This document shows positions 27,226-36,438 of a stretch of 64,000 nucleotides of DNA, piece after piece. Every line of letters begins with the position of its first letter. Within the stretch, counting starts at the first letter, position 1. The translations under genes were made by a program, and so were the position numbers. The stretch covers positions 23,290-87,289 of the forward strand of contig NZ_RQVV01000013.1 of the NCBI RefSeq assembly GCF_009295515.1. Reading direction: 5' to 3'. The notes beneath the pieces are model-generated. The model was not told the DNA's origin, did not search any database, and worked only from the letters and a program-made list of their open reading frames with translations. Origin of the DNA: Erwinia endophytica. GTDB taxonomy: Bacteria; Pseudomonadota; Gammaproteobacteria; Enterobacterales; Enterobacteriaceae.

Positions 27226-28131
27226 ATGAGTTCACGTATGCGGGCAGGGGTCAGCCCACTGAGTTGGACCAACGATGTGCTGGAGGATTTTGGCGCGGAT
27301 ATTGCGCTGGAAACCTGTCTTCGGCAGGCGGCCCAGGCGGGGTATCAGGGGATTGAGCTCGGACGTAAATTTCCCCGCACGGTTGCCGCGTTGACGCCGT
27401 TATTACAAGCGGTGGGATTGCAGCTGGCCTCGGGCTGGTACAGCGGGTTTCTGGCGCAACGTACGACAGAAGAGGAACTGGAGGCGGTGGCGCCTCATGC
27501 CCATTTATTGCAGGCGCTGGGCGTGAAGGTGATGGTCTACGGCGAGTGTGGCAGGATGCCTGGTGAGGCGCCGCTGGATCAGCCCATGTCGTTGTCTCCG
27601 CCATTAAGCTTGCTGGATCTGAGTGATTACGCCAGCAAAATGAATGCATTTTCTGCGGCGTTGCAGCGTGAGTATGGGCTGCAACTGGCCTATCACCACC
27701 ACCTGATGATGCTGGTGGAGCGCCACGGCGAATTACAGGATTTTCTGGCGCACACCGATGACTGCGTCGGCCTGGTACTGGACACGGGGCACGCCTTTGC
27801 CGGTGGCGTGGAGATTACCACGCTGCTAAAAGAATATGGTCGTCGTATTGTGCATATTCACCTGAAAGATGTGCGACCCGAGGTGCTGCAACGGGTTCAT
27901 GATGAAGATCTGAGCTTTAACGAGGCGGTCCGTGCGGGGTTGTTTACCATTCCCGGCGAGGGGGCCATCGACTATGCGCCATTGATTGAATTTGTCGAAA
28001 ACTCGGGTTACCAGGGATGGTTGATTATCGAAGCCGAGCAGGACCCACAACAGGCTGAACCATTCACTACCGTTTGCCGCGCCTTCCGTTGGCTACAGCA
28101 GACTTTCATGACTGAGGAGACCACCAAATGA
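27226..28131 (+). CDS. IolE-like sugar-phosphate isomerase/epimerase or inosose dehydratase
   Basis: A 301-residue xylose-isomerase-like TIM-barrel protein resembling myo-inosose-2 dehydratase (IolE). Metal-site regions include YHHHLMMLVE, LVLDTGHA, IHLKDVR and LIIEAEQDP, giving the expected Glu, Asp, His and Glu ligands. I chose ATG 27226 with AAAGGAG nine bases upstream over a GTG at 27190. IolE removes water from 2-keto-myo-inositol. With two dehydrogenases downstream, the substrate is likely an inositol or similar polyol, but other iol genes are absent. Confidence 0.8.
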   Translation: MSSRMRAGVSPLSWTNDVLEDFGADIALETCLRQAAQAGYQGIELGRKFPRTVAALTPLLQAVGLQLASGWYSGFLAQRTTEEELEAVAPHAHLLQALGVKVMVYGECGRMPGEAPLDQPMSLSPPLSLLDLSDYASKMNAFSAALQREYGLQLAYHHHLMMLVERHGELQDFLAHTDDCVGLVLDTGHAFAGGVEITTLLKEYGRRIVHIHLKDVRPEVLQRVHDEDLSFNEAVRAGLFTIPGEGAIDYAPLIEFVENSGYQGWLIIEAEQDPQQAEPFTTVCRAFRWLQQTFMTEETTK

Positions 28132-29303
28132 AAGCGAGGCTGAATATTGGCCTGATTGGATCGGGCTTTATGGGACAGGCGCATGCCGATGCTTATCACC
28201 GCGTGGCGATGATGTATCCCGACTTGCCCAAACGGCCTTGTCTGTATGCGCTGGCTGATCAGAATCAACCACTGGCACAGCAAAATGCCGATCGTTTTGG
28301 TGCGGAAAAGGCCTATGGTAATTGGCGTGACCTGGTGAATGATCCTCGCGTGGACGTTGTCGATATTACCTCGCCGAACCATCTGCATTATGACATGGCG
28401 CTGGCGGCCATGGCGGCAGGCAAGCATGTCTATTGTGAAAAACCGCTGGCGGTGAGTGCGGAACAGGCGAGAGAAATGGTTGAGGCGGCCCGTCAGGCGG
28501 GAGTAAAAACCATGGTTGCCTTCAACAACATCAAAACGCCGGCGACCTTGCTGGCAAAACAGATTATTGAGCGTGGCGAAATCGGTACGCTGGTGCGTTT
28601 TCGCGGCACTTTCGATCAGGGATTTTATAACGATCCCACACTGCCCTGGTCGTGGCGCTGTTCAAAAGCCTTGGGAGGCAGCGGGGCGCTGGGGGATTTA
28701 GGCGCGCATACGCTTTCCGTCGCGCAGTTCCTGATGGGCGGGATCCGCAATGTCACCGCTAACGCACAAACCTACTTACGCCAGCGTCCGGTACCGGCAG
28801 TGGATGCCGGTTATGCCAGTCAGACGGATGAACACGCCGAATGGCGCGCGGTGGAGAATGACGACCAGGTCCAGTGCCTGGTGAATTTCGACAGCGGCGC
28901 TTCCGGTGTAATTGAGGCCTCACGCATCGCGGCGGGCCGTATTTTTGGCGTTTACTGGGAGGTCTCCGGCACGAAAGGTACGCTGTATATGGATGGTGAG
29001 CGTTTTAATGAGTTGCAGGTTTATCGTTTTAACGATGACCGGCATGATCGCGGTTTCAAGACACTGTACGCGGGCAGTCAGATCCCTGCTTATTCCGGCT
29101 TCTTCGGTTTTGATTTTGGCGGAGGGGGACTGGGTTATTTTGATGTGAAGGTGATTGAGGTGCATGACCTGGTGAAGGGGATTTGTAGCGAGGAGGATTG
29201 TTTCCCCAATTTCGCCTTTGGCCTGCACAACCAGCAAATTCTCACGGCTATTGAACAGTCGATGGTTTCGCAGCAGTGGGTGACCGTGGCGAAAAGCCAC
29301 TAA
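28128..29303 (+). CDS. Gfo/Idh/MocA-family oxidoreductase
   Basis: A 391-residue NAD(P)-dependent dehydrogenase. The Rossmann motif GLIGSGFMGQAHADAY is at the N-terminus, the EKPLA motif with catalytic lysine near residue 105, and the GDLGAHTL motif near 190. These enzymes oxidise or epimerise sugars and inositols. The gene overlaps the IolE-like gene by four bases (ATGA), so the two products act in one pathway. The length and the GxxGxxLGYFDVKVIE C-terminal segment resemble inositol/LigC-like dehydrogenases. Confidence 0.85.
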   Translation: MKARLNIGLIGSGFMGQAHADAYHRVAMMYPDLPKRPCLYALADQNQPLAQQNADRFGAEKAYGNWRDLVNDPRVDVVDITSPNHLHYDMALAAMAAGKHVYCEKPLAVSAEQAREMVEAARQAGVKTMVAFNNIKTPATLLAKQIIERGEIGTLVRFRGTFDQGFYNDPTLPWSWRCSKALGGSGALGDLGAHTLSVAQFLMGGIRNVTANAQTYLRQRPVPAVDAGYASQTDEHAEWRAVENDDQVQCLVNFDSGASGVIEASRIAAGRIFGVYWEVSGTKGTLYMDGERFNELQVYRFNDDRHDRGFKTLYAGSQIPAYSGFFGFDFGGGGLGYFDVKVIEVHDLVKGICSEEDCFPNFAFGLHNQQILTAIEQSMVSQQWVTVAKSH

Positions 29304-29328
29304 ATACGCAATTTAAGAAGGAGTTGCG

Positions 29329-30363
29329 ATGTTCCCTTCCTCATTACCTAAACCTCGGGGCCTGGCGCCGCAGGCGGTTCCCGTCCTGCGCTGGGGCATT
29401 ATTGGTCCTGGCTGGATTGCCGCGCATTTTGCCAAAGCATTGCAGGAAAAAACCACTCAGCGACTGGTTGCCGTCGCGGGGCGCCATCTGGATAAAGTCC
29501 GCGCCTTTGCTGAACAGTGGGCAATACCGCAGGCCTTTGGCGATGCTGATGAGATGCTGGCGCTGAAAGATCTGGATGTGGTGTACATTGCCACGCCGCA
29601 TAACCATCACTTCCCCGACGGTATGAAAGCGCTGGGGGCGGGCAAACATGTATTGATTGAAAAGCCGCTGGCGCTGAATGCGCGCGAGGGGGCGGCATTA
29701 CAGCAGAAGGCGCAGCGGCAGGGCGTGCTGTGTATGGAAGCGATGTGGTGCGATTTTACGCCGAAATATGACGTATTGCGCCAGTTGCTGGCTGACGGCG
29801 CGTTGGGCGAATTGCATACGCTGATTGCCGATCACGGCGAGTTCTTTACTGCGGATCACCGCATTTTTAACGCCGACCTGGCGGGGGGGCCGATGCTCGA
29901 TCTGGGCAGCTACCTGGTGTCGTTGAGCGTGATGGTGGGCGGCGGCGCACCCGCAGAAATTATTGCTCGCGGACAGTCAGCAGAGCAGGGCGTTAATGGG
30001 CAGGTATCTATGCTGATGCAACACCCCAATGGCATGCATTCAGTATTGCACACCACATTGTTCAGCAATACGCCTGGTGGAGCGGTGATTGCCGGGCGTG
30101 ACGCCAGCATAGTGCTCGACGGACAGTTTTACGCACCGGGCGGTTTTGTCCTGACCTCCAGTCAGGGCAATAAAACCCTGCGTTGGGAAGAGCCGTTAAA
30201 TCGTTATCAGCAGTTGTATCATGAGGCGGAACACGTCGCCTGGTGTATCGGCCAGGGGCGTACTGATTCTCCGCTTCGTCCGCTGGCGACGTCGTTAATC
30301 ACGGTATCGACGATGGATGAGGTGCGCAGACAACTGGGTATTGTCTTTAACGAAGAACGCTGA
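29329..30363 (+). CDS. Gfo/Idh/MocA-family oxidoreductase (second)
   Basis: A 344-residue NAD(P)-dependent dehydrogenase of the same superfamily but a different subgroup, resembling trans-1,2-dihydrobenzene-1,2-diol/D-xylose dehydrogenases. Motifs are GIIGPGWIAAHFAKAL (dinucleotide binding), IEKPLALN (catalytic lysine near residue 110) and GGPMLDLGSY. It starts 25 bases after the previous gene with AAGGAG upstream. Paired with the first dehydrogenase it could give an oxidation-dehydration-reduction route. Confidence 0.84.
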   Translation: MFPSSLPKPRGLAPQAVPVLRWGIIGPGWIAAHFAKALQEKTTQRLVAVAGRHLDKVRAFAEQWAIPQAFGDADEMLALKDLDVVYIATPHNHHFPDGMKALGAGKHVLIEKPLALNAREGAALQQKAQRQGVLCMEAMWCDFTPKYDVLRQLLADGALGELHTLIADHGEFFTADHRIFNADLAGGPMLDLGSYLVSLSVMVGGGAPAEIIARGQSAEQGVNGQVSMLMQHPNGMHSVLHTTLFSNTPGGAVIAGRDASIVLDGQFYAPGGFVLTSSQGNKTLRWEEPLNRYQQLYHEAEHVAWCIGQGRTDSPLRPLATSLITVSTMDEVRRQLGIVFNEER

Positions 30364-30586
30364 GTTTGACCGTCTGGCGGAACACCCACCCCGTTGGGGG
30401 ATTTTACTTTAGTCACGCCGCGTTGTGGCGCATGAGGAAAGGATCATCCAGGGCAAATTCTTTTCTCTGTCATGAGCCATTCCTGTCTGTCAGATCACCG
30501 TTCAGCAATAAAGTCATTGCCAAATTAGCGCGTTTGCTTACCCTGAAACAGGGCAGTTTTGACGGATTTCCCTCAACAGATAACCA

Positions 30587-31603
30587 ATGAAAACCATGAC
30601 TCTTGACGAACTGGCGCGCGTGTCGGGCGTCAGTGTGGCAACGGTGGATCGCGTACTGAATGAACGCGGCGGCGTCTCGCCACGGACGACGAAAAAAGTA
30701 CTCCAGGCAGCACGAGAAGCCGGGCTGAAGCGCATTCTGCCGGAGGAGCATCGCCAGCCATGGCAAATTGAGGTGATGCTGAGCGGCAATGATTCGTTCT
30801 TCTTTAAGCAACTGGCCAGTGACTTTGCCACAGTAGCGACCGCTCTCGGCTACCGGCGCATTGTTTTGCATCGTACTTTCATTCCAGAATCTCGCCCGGA
30901 TAAGCTCGCCGCCCACATTATTGCCAGTAGCCAGCGGTGTGACGGTCTGATCGTTTTTGCCCATGAACATCCGGCGATTTATGACGCACTGAGCGTATGC
31001 AAACGGCGAGGCGTGCCGGTGGTCACTCTGGTGACAGATTTACCTGGTGCTGAGCGGCTTTGTCATGTGGGGATTAATCAGTTGCAGGCGGGCCGAACGG
31101 CGGGACTGATGATGGGGAATTTTCTAAAGCGGGAAGGTGAGGTGATTATGGTCAGCGGGCGATTTGAGTACAGCGCGCACCAGCAACGGATCCAGGGGTT
31201 TCGTGATGTGTTGCATGAACGTTTTCCACACCTTGTATTAAAGGAAGCGCTGGCCGGGCAGGAGAGCCGGAACACGATCAGTAAACTGCTGGAAAAACAG
31301 CTGGTGCAGTCGAAAACGGTGGTGGGGGTCTACAACACCGGGCTGGGCAATACCCAGGTAAGCGAGGCGCTGGCACGCCACCGGTTGACCGACTCCTGCA
31401 TACTGATAACCCACGAGCTTTATGCCACGACCCGGGCGCTGTTTGCTAAAGGTACGTTAGCGCTGACCCTCGACCAGAATACCCGCCGTCATGCTCAATT
31501 GTCCGTTGATATGTTGCTGCGTTACCTTGAAAAGGGAGTCGTGCCGGCAGCGCAAGACGGCAAGGTGAAATTTATGCTTTATACTGCCGAGAACTATCAT
31601 TGA
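30587..31603 (+). CDS. LacI-family transcriptional repressor
   Basis: A 338-residue LacI-family regulator. The HTH is at residues 4-25 (TLDELARVSGVSVATVDRVLNERG), followed by the hinge and a periplasmic-binding-protein-like sensor domain resembling ribose/inositol-type sensors. It lies 223 bases after the dehydrogenase genes on the same strand and very likely represses them in response to the sugar or polyol. The ribosome binding site is weak. Confidence 0.87.
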   Translation: MKTMTLDELARVSGVSVATVDRVLNERGGVSPRTTKKVLQAAREAGLKRILPEEHRQPWQIEVMLSGNDSFFFKQLASDFATVATALGYRRIVLHRTFIPESRPDKLAAHIIASSQRCDGLIVFAHEHPAIYDALSVCKRRGVPVVTLVTDLPGAERLCHVGINQLQAGRTAGLMMGNFLKREGEVIMVSGRFEYSAHQQRIQGFRDVLHERFPHLVLKEALAGQESRNTISKLLEKQLVQSKTVVGVYNTGLGNTQVSEALARHRLTDSCILITHELYATTRALFAKGTLALTLDQNTRRHAQLSVDMLLRYLEKGVVPAAQDGKVKFMLYTAENYH

Positions 31604-32389
31604 TCCGCCTCAAAAAACAGTATGGTATGAAAAGTTGTACATATAAAAATAAAGAATTTTTGTTTATGGTGAAAACACCGCTGAAATGCAAATCCTTCCA
31701 CATATTTATCAGTTAAAGAATAATTTAAAAAAATAAAAAATATTTTTTGAAGACCGCTATCACCGACATTCAATGGATTACTCTCTCGGAGAGAATAGCC
31801 CTGCCGGGTGAATAAATGGTTTTTAGCTGTCAATGTAAATATTTTTATTTCTTTTTGGTTAAATGCTAAGTTTTTTATTGAAATGCTATGAGTAAATAAC
31901 ATTACTTCTGCTCATGTTTGAGCAACATTCCTAACTATGTATTTACAAAAATTAGATATCTTTCGCATGAGAAATTTTCGCCTTATAGCACCGAAAAGTT
32001 GGAATGTGATAGATAAAAAAAGTAAGGTATTCTTTTATTTTTCAGTCTTTCTATTCCTGTTAACAACTTATTTTGTTTAGTCTAACCCAGTCAGATGAGT
32101 TCTCGGATCTCTAACGATGAAATCCAGACGGAGCTATTTTAGAGATTATCAGCATCAGGCCTTTAAATCCGATTCCAGCAGTAACATAAGATAAATATGC
32201 CTTCCGCCCGTGAGCAACCTGGTGCATGATCGTTGACGATATCGGGCTGTTTTTTTGGGCACCAGGAACACAAAGGTTGGCACGAATGTTACTCCCATTC
32301 AGCGAGACTGACGGGGATTGCATTACCAAATTTTCCCCGTTATGCCTGCTCACTGGATGTCGTGGTTCTCATACATCGGCATGAGGAGA
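31604..32389. other. 786-base AT-rich intergenic region
   Basis: This separates the LacI gene from the convergent citB gene. It is AT-rich up to about 32.1 kb. Minus-strand frames at 31597-31902 and 32111-32353 are open but have no recognisable domain or good ribosome binding site, so I do not call them. Confidence 0.5.
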
Positions 32390-33088
32390 TCACGCTGTCA
32401 CGTGGACACGCCGGTATATTCGCCGCGGATGGCCAATTTTGCCGTACTTGCATTCCACGGTCAGGAAGCCGATTTCCACGCAATGTTCCAGATAGCGACG
32501 GGTGGTGGTTTTACTCAGTCCGGTTTCGTTCATCACCTCATCCACTGAAAAACAGCGCGTGGCCTGATGCTCAAACAATTTTTGCACCCGCGCCAGGGTA
32601 CTCTCTTCAATACCTTTACTGCTGTTATCTTTGCGGTAATTTTTCGCCTGCAGTTGATAGAGTGAGTCAACATTGTGCTGGTCGACAATCTTCCATGTTT
32701 GCTGCTGTTCGGTGAATTGCACAAAACGCGCCAGCGACTGATTTAAACGTTTCCAGGAGACGGGTTTAAGAATGTAATCAAACGCGCCATTGCGGATAGC
32801 CTGGCTACAGGTGTCCATATCACTGGCGGCGGTGATGAAAATCACCGAACAGTTGGCGCGAATAATCAGTGGATCACTGATAAGCGTAATGCCTTTGCCA
32901 TCCGGAAGAAAGTTATCGAGCAGAATCAGCCGCGATGAAGTCCTGTTCAGCAACACCCGCGCTTCAGCAAGGGAAGAGGCCATTCCCGCCAGTCTCAAAC
33001 GCGGATGTTTGTTGATCAGCTCGGCATAAAGTTGAGCCAGTACATTTTCATCTTCTACTATCAGCACATCTATCAGTTCATGATACAT
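32390..33088 (-). CDS. citB: CitB-type response regulator of citrate fermentation
   Basis: A 232-residue DcuR/CitB-family response regulator. The receiver (residues 1-125) has the acidic pair EDE near residue 12, the phospho-acceptor Asp in LILLDNFLPDG near 57 and a lysine in ILKPVSW near 109. The C-terminal HTH (SVDEVMNETGLSKTTTRRYLEHC) is typical of CitB. I chose ATG 33088, which overlaps citA by 11 bases. It would activate the divergent citrate operon when phosphorylated by CitA. Confidence 0.92.
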   Translation of the reverse strand: MYHELIDVLIVEDENVLAQLYAELINKHPRLRLAGMASSLAEARVLLNRTSSRLILLDNFLPDGKGITLISDPLIIRANCSVIFITAASDMDTCSQAIRNGAFDYILKPVSWKRLNQSLARFVQFTEQQQTWKIVDQHNVDSLYQLQAKNYRKDNSSKGIEESTLARVQKLFEHQATRCFSVDEVMNETGLSKTTTRRYLEHCVEIGFLTVECKYGKIGHPRRIYRRVHVTA

Positions 33089-34718
33089 AATTTTGATCTT
33101 CCATGAAGAGAACGGGGTGAGGGGCGGCATTGCTCGTTTCAGGAATAAACACAGAGAAAGTGGTGCCGCATGGCAGGTTAGCGGAGATATCGATCGAACC
33201 ACCCGCGTGAGTGACATAACTGGCGATGAGATACAGACCAATACCATGATCGCCACTGCGTTTGGTGGTTATCCCGCGTTCAAAAATCCGTTCACGTATC
33301 GCCGGGTCGATACCGATACCGTGATCCATTACCTCAATAATCAGTTCCCGACGATTAAGCAGGATCAACACTTCCACCGGAGCATGGGGCGGAATAGCGC
33401 GCTGAGTGGCCTCGATAGCGTTATCCAGCAAATTACCAATGATCGAAATCAGCTCGGCTTCGCCAAGAGAATGGCAAGCCTTTTCCATACTGCACAGTGG
33501 GTCAAAGATCAGTGCAATGCCTTTTTCTTGTGCGTGTGCGGCTTTACCAAGTAGCAACCCGCATAATGTCGGTGAGCTAAAGCGTGCAGAGACAAAGTCC
33601 AACAGTGCCTGCGCGTGTTCCGACTGCGACTGAATGTAATGTAGCGCTTCATCATAGCGTTCCATATGCAACAGACCGGAAAGTGTCGTCATGCGGTTTA
33701 GTGACTCGTGGCGCATAATGCGCAGATTATCAACATAGCGTTTTACCTGACTGAGCTGAACGCTCAGCGTGTCGATTTCATTACGATCACGAAAGGTGAT
33801 AACCCATCCCTGCAACTTGTCCTCCAGCATAATGCGTACCCTGCTGGCGATCACCGTTAGCTGATTGAAGTGGCAGATTTCGTCATGCGTATCGTTTTTC
33901 AGCATCACTTTCCGGGTGAAAAACGTGACCGGAGCAATCACCTCGCCGATGGTCTGTCCGCACAGGGCCTCGGTGGATTGGCTTAAGTCCAGCAAATGGC
34001 GTGCCGCCTGGTTGATCACTTCAATACGCCGTTCGCTGTCGAGAGCTATCACCCCTTCATAAATGGACTCCATCATGGCTTTTTGCTGTCGTACCAGCAG
34101 ACCAATTTCGCGAGGTTCCAGCGAAAAAATCTGCTTTTTAATGCTGCGAGTGAAAAACCAGGAAAAGATAAACAGCGCCGCCAGTAATAATATGATGACA
34201 ATAGAGATATTGAGCACTTTGTCCAGGGTGATGACATCGAGGTGGCGAGTCAGATAACCGACCGAGACAATACCGATCACCTGTCCACCATCGTCAAAAA
34301 TCGGTGCCTTGCTACGGAGCGAAATACCAAGACCTCCTTCGCGGATGGTAATAGTACTGCGTCCTTGCAGTACGTCTTCATTATCTCCGCCTTCCAGCGG
34401 TTTCCCGACTACATCGGCACGTACTGAATGAAATAGGTGAATACCTTTGTTATCGCCAATAACAATAAAACTCGCATCGCTGTGTGATACGACTTTTTTC
34501 ATAAACTGGGTGAGTGCTGGAATATCTTTTTCGCTAATGGCTTTGCGTAACATTGGAATGATAGCTATTTCTTCTGCCTGTATTTTGGCTCTGGAACTCA
34601 TTTCCTGGTATAGCTGTCGACCCACGTCCTGATAATGAAAAATACCAAGGAGAGTTAAAATAATAGAGAAAAAAAGTATCAGGTAAATAAAAAGTTTAAT
34701 TTGGAAAGAGACTTTCAT
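33078..34718 (-). CDS. citA: CitA-type citrate sensor histidine kinase
   Basis: About 546 residues: transmembrane helix 1 (about 7-27), a periplasmic PAS domain (about 30-165) with the citrate-contact region HSVRADVVGKP...SLRSKAPI, helix 2 (about 170-190), a cytoplasmic PAS, the DcuS/CitA-type phospho-acceptor in MRHESLNRM, and an HATPase domain (NLLDNAIEAT, DHGIGID, HGIGLYL). It senses external citrate. ATG 34718 is preferred; a GTG at 34736 is possible. With citB it faces the transporter gene across a 330-base control region. Confidence 0.92.
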   Translation of the reverse strand: MKVSFQIKLFIYLILFFSIILTLLGIFHYQDVGRQLYQEMSSRAKIQAEEIAIIPMLRKAISEKDIPALTQFMKKVVSHSDASFIVIGDNKGIHLFHSVRADVVGKPLEGGDNEDVLQGRSTITIREGGLGISLRSKAPIFDDGGQVIGIVSVGYLTRHLDVITLDKVLNISIVIILLLAALFIFSWFFTRSIKKQIFSLEPREIGLLVRQQKAMMESIYEGVIALDSERRIEVINQAARHLLDLSQSTEALCGQTIGEVIAPVTFFTRKVMLKNDTHDEICHFNQLTVIASRVRIMLEDKLQGWVITFRDRNEIDTLSVQLSQVKRYVDNLRIMRHESLNRMTTLSGLLHMERYDEALHYIQSQSEHAQALLDFVSARFSSPTLCGLLLGKAAHAQEKGIALIFDPLCSMEKACHSLGEAELISIIGNLLDNAIEATQRAIPPHAPVEVLILLNRRELIIEVMDHGIGIDPAIRERIFERGITTKRSGDHGIGLYLIASYVTHAGGSIDISANLPCGTTFSVFIPETSNAAPHPVLFMEDQNYVS

Positions 34719-34793
34719 AACAGAATACACAGTCACCAGGAAAGCGCCAATGTATCATCTTTTGATATGGACGCACGTTGTTTTCCAAATACT

Positions 34794-34809
34794 TGTGATC
34801 CCTTGCACA
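34794..34809. promoter_or_regulatory. CRP-like site in the citA-citS intergenic region
   Basis: TGTGA-TCCCTT-GCACA differs from the CRP consensus by one base in the right arm. Klebsiella citrate fermentation genes are known to be CRP-controlled from the equivalent region. Confidence 0.5.
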
Positions 34810-34882
34810 ATCAGGCTTAAGGTCTGAAAGATAAACTACTTTATTCACAATTTTCAAATGTTATGAAATTGTCTTCTCTATA

Positions 34883-34951
34883 TAAAAAACCATAAAAACC
34901 ACGGAAATAATTAAGGCCGAAATCACATGGAGTAAAAAACCATAAAAACCA
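34883..34951. repeat. 19-bp direct repeat spaced 50 bp, candidate CitB operators
   Basis: TAAAAAACCATAAAAACCA occurs exactly twice, at 34883-34901 and 34933-34951. The 50-base spacing is close to five helical turns, placing both copies on the same DNA face upstream of the transporter gene. They are the best candidates for response-regulator (CitB) binding. Confidence 0.6.
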
Positions 34952-35051
34952 TAAATACCATTAAAATTCTTACTTATTATGCTTTTTCTCACATTACGTA
35001 TCTGTCTGGCCTTTTACCCTGTAAGCACAAAGATAACAACGGGGCTTAATG

Positions 35052-36416
35052 ATGAGTACAACGGATGATGCAATGACGATGACCTCTGAAACGCTGACGA
35101 TTAAAAAAACGTCACTGAAGGAGAAGTGGTGGCACATTATGGATACCTGGAAGGTAGGGATTATTCCACTGCCTTTATTTCTACTGGCTGGCGTATTAAT
35201 TGCCATCGACTGCCTTTATGGCTCGTTGCCCAGTGATATTGTGGTGATGGTCGCCACGCTGGCGTTCTTCGGTTTTGCCTGCGGCGAGTTCGGTAAACGT
35301 CTGCCGATCGTCGGTAAATTAGGGGCGGCGGCGATCTGCGCGACCTTTATTCCGTCGGCCATGGTCTATTATGGTTTATTGCCGGATACGGTGGTTGAAT
35401 CCACCACCCGGTTTTACAAATCCACCAATATTCTCTATCTCTACATTTGCTGCATTATTGTCGGCAGTATTATGAGCATGAATCGCGATACGTTGATTCA
35501 GGGCTTCATGCGTATCTTCTTCCCGATGCTCTGCGGTGAAATCGTTGGCATGTTGGTGGGAATGGGCGTGGGGCTGTCACTGGGGATGGAACCGTTCCAG
35601 ATCTTCTTCTTTATCATTCTGCCGATTATGGCCGGCGGGGTGGGAGAAGGCGCTATTCCGCTCTCTATTGGTTATGCCGCATTGTTGCATATGGAGCAGG
35701 GCGTTGCGCTCGGGCGTATATTGCCGATGGTGATGCTCGGTAGCCTGACCGCCATCATTATTTCCGGTTGCCTGAACCAACTGGGTAAACGTTTCCCACA
35801 TCTGACTGGTGAAGGGCAATTGATGCCTGACCGCAGAAATGTTGACCAACCCACCGCATCCGCGCCGTTGTTCTCCGCTAAAACCGATGTCACCACTATC
35901 GCGGCAGGTGTTCTGCTGGCGGTACTGCTGTATATGATCGGGATGCTCGGCCATAAATTGATTGGCTTGCCCGCACCGGTTGGCATGTTGTTTGTCGCGG
36001 TACTGATCAAGCTGGTACACGGCGTATCTCCGCGCCTGCTGGAAGGTTCCCAGGTGGTGTACAAATTCTTCCAGACCTCCGTGACTTATCCCATCCTTTT
36101 TGCTGTTGGTGTGGCGATTACGCCATGGCAAGAACTGCTACATGCTTTTACTCTCAATAACCTGTTGGTGATTGTGAGTACGGTCTCCGCACTGGTCGCG
36201 ACAGGCTTTGTGGTGGGTAAAAAGATCGGCATGCATCCTATTGATGTGGCCATTATTTCCTGCTGTCAGAGTGGTCAGGGCGGGACCGGGGATGTGGCGA
36301 TTCTCACGGCGGGAAACCGCATGAGTCTGATGCCGTTTGCCCAGATAGCCACTCGTATTGGCGGGGCTATCAACGTGTCGGTATCGCTGCTGGTTCTTGG
36401 CAATTTCCTTATTTGA
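35052..36416 (+). CDS. citS: 2-hydroxycarboxylate (citrate) transporter, CitS family
   Basis: A 454-residue secondary transporter of the 2HCT family with about 11 transmembrane helices. It has the two GGxG re-entrant-loop motifs: AGGVGEGAIPLS near residue 195 and GQGGTGDVAILTAGNRM near residue 415, the latter with the conserved arginine region. CitS carries citrate with sodium ions for fermentation; close relatives exchange malate or lactate, so citrate is inferred from the neighbouring citrate lyase genes. ATG 35049 directly before is an alternative start. Confidence 0.87.
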   Translation: MSTTDDAMTMTSETLTIKKTSLKEKWWHIMDTWKVGIIPLPLFLLAGVLIAIDCLYGSLPSDIVVMVATLAFFGFACGEFGKRLPIVGKLGAAAICATFIPSAMVYYGLLPDTVVESTTRFYKSTNILYLYICCIIVGSIMSMNRDTLIQGFMRIFFPMLCGEIVGMLVGMGVGLSLGMEPFQIFFFIILPIMAGGVGEGAIPLSIGYAALLHMEQGVALGRILPMVMLGSLTAIIISGCLNQLGKRFPHLTGEGQLMPDRRNVDQPTASAPLFSAKTDVTTIAAGVLLAVLLYMIGMLGHKLIGLPAPVGMLFVAVLIKLVHGVSPRLLEGSQVVYKFFQTSVTYPILFAVGVAITPWQELLHAFTLNNLLVIVSTVSALVATGFVVGKKIGMHPIDVAIISCCQSGQGGTGDVAILTAGNRMSLMPFAQIATRIGGAINVSVSLLVLGNFLI

Positions 36417-36438
36417 CAGGTGTATTACAGGAACGAAT

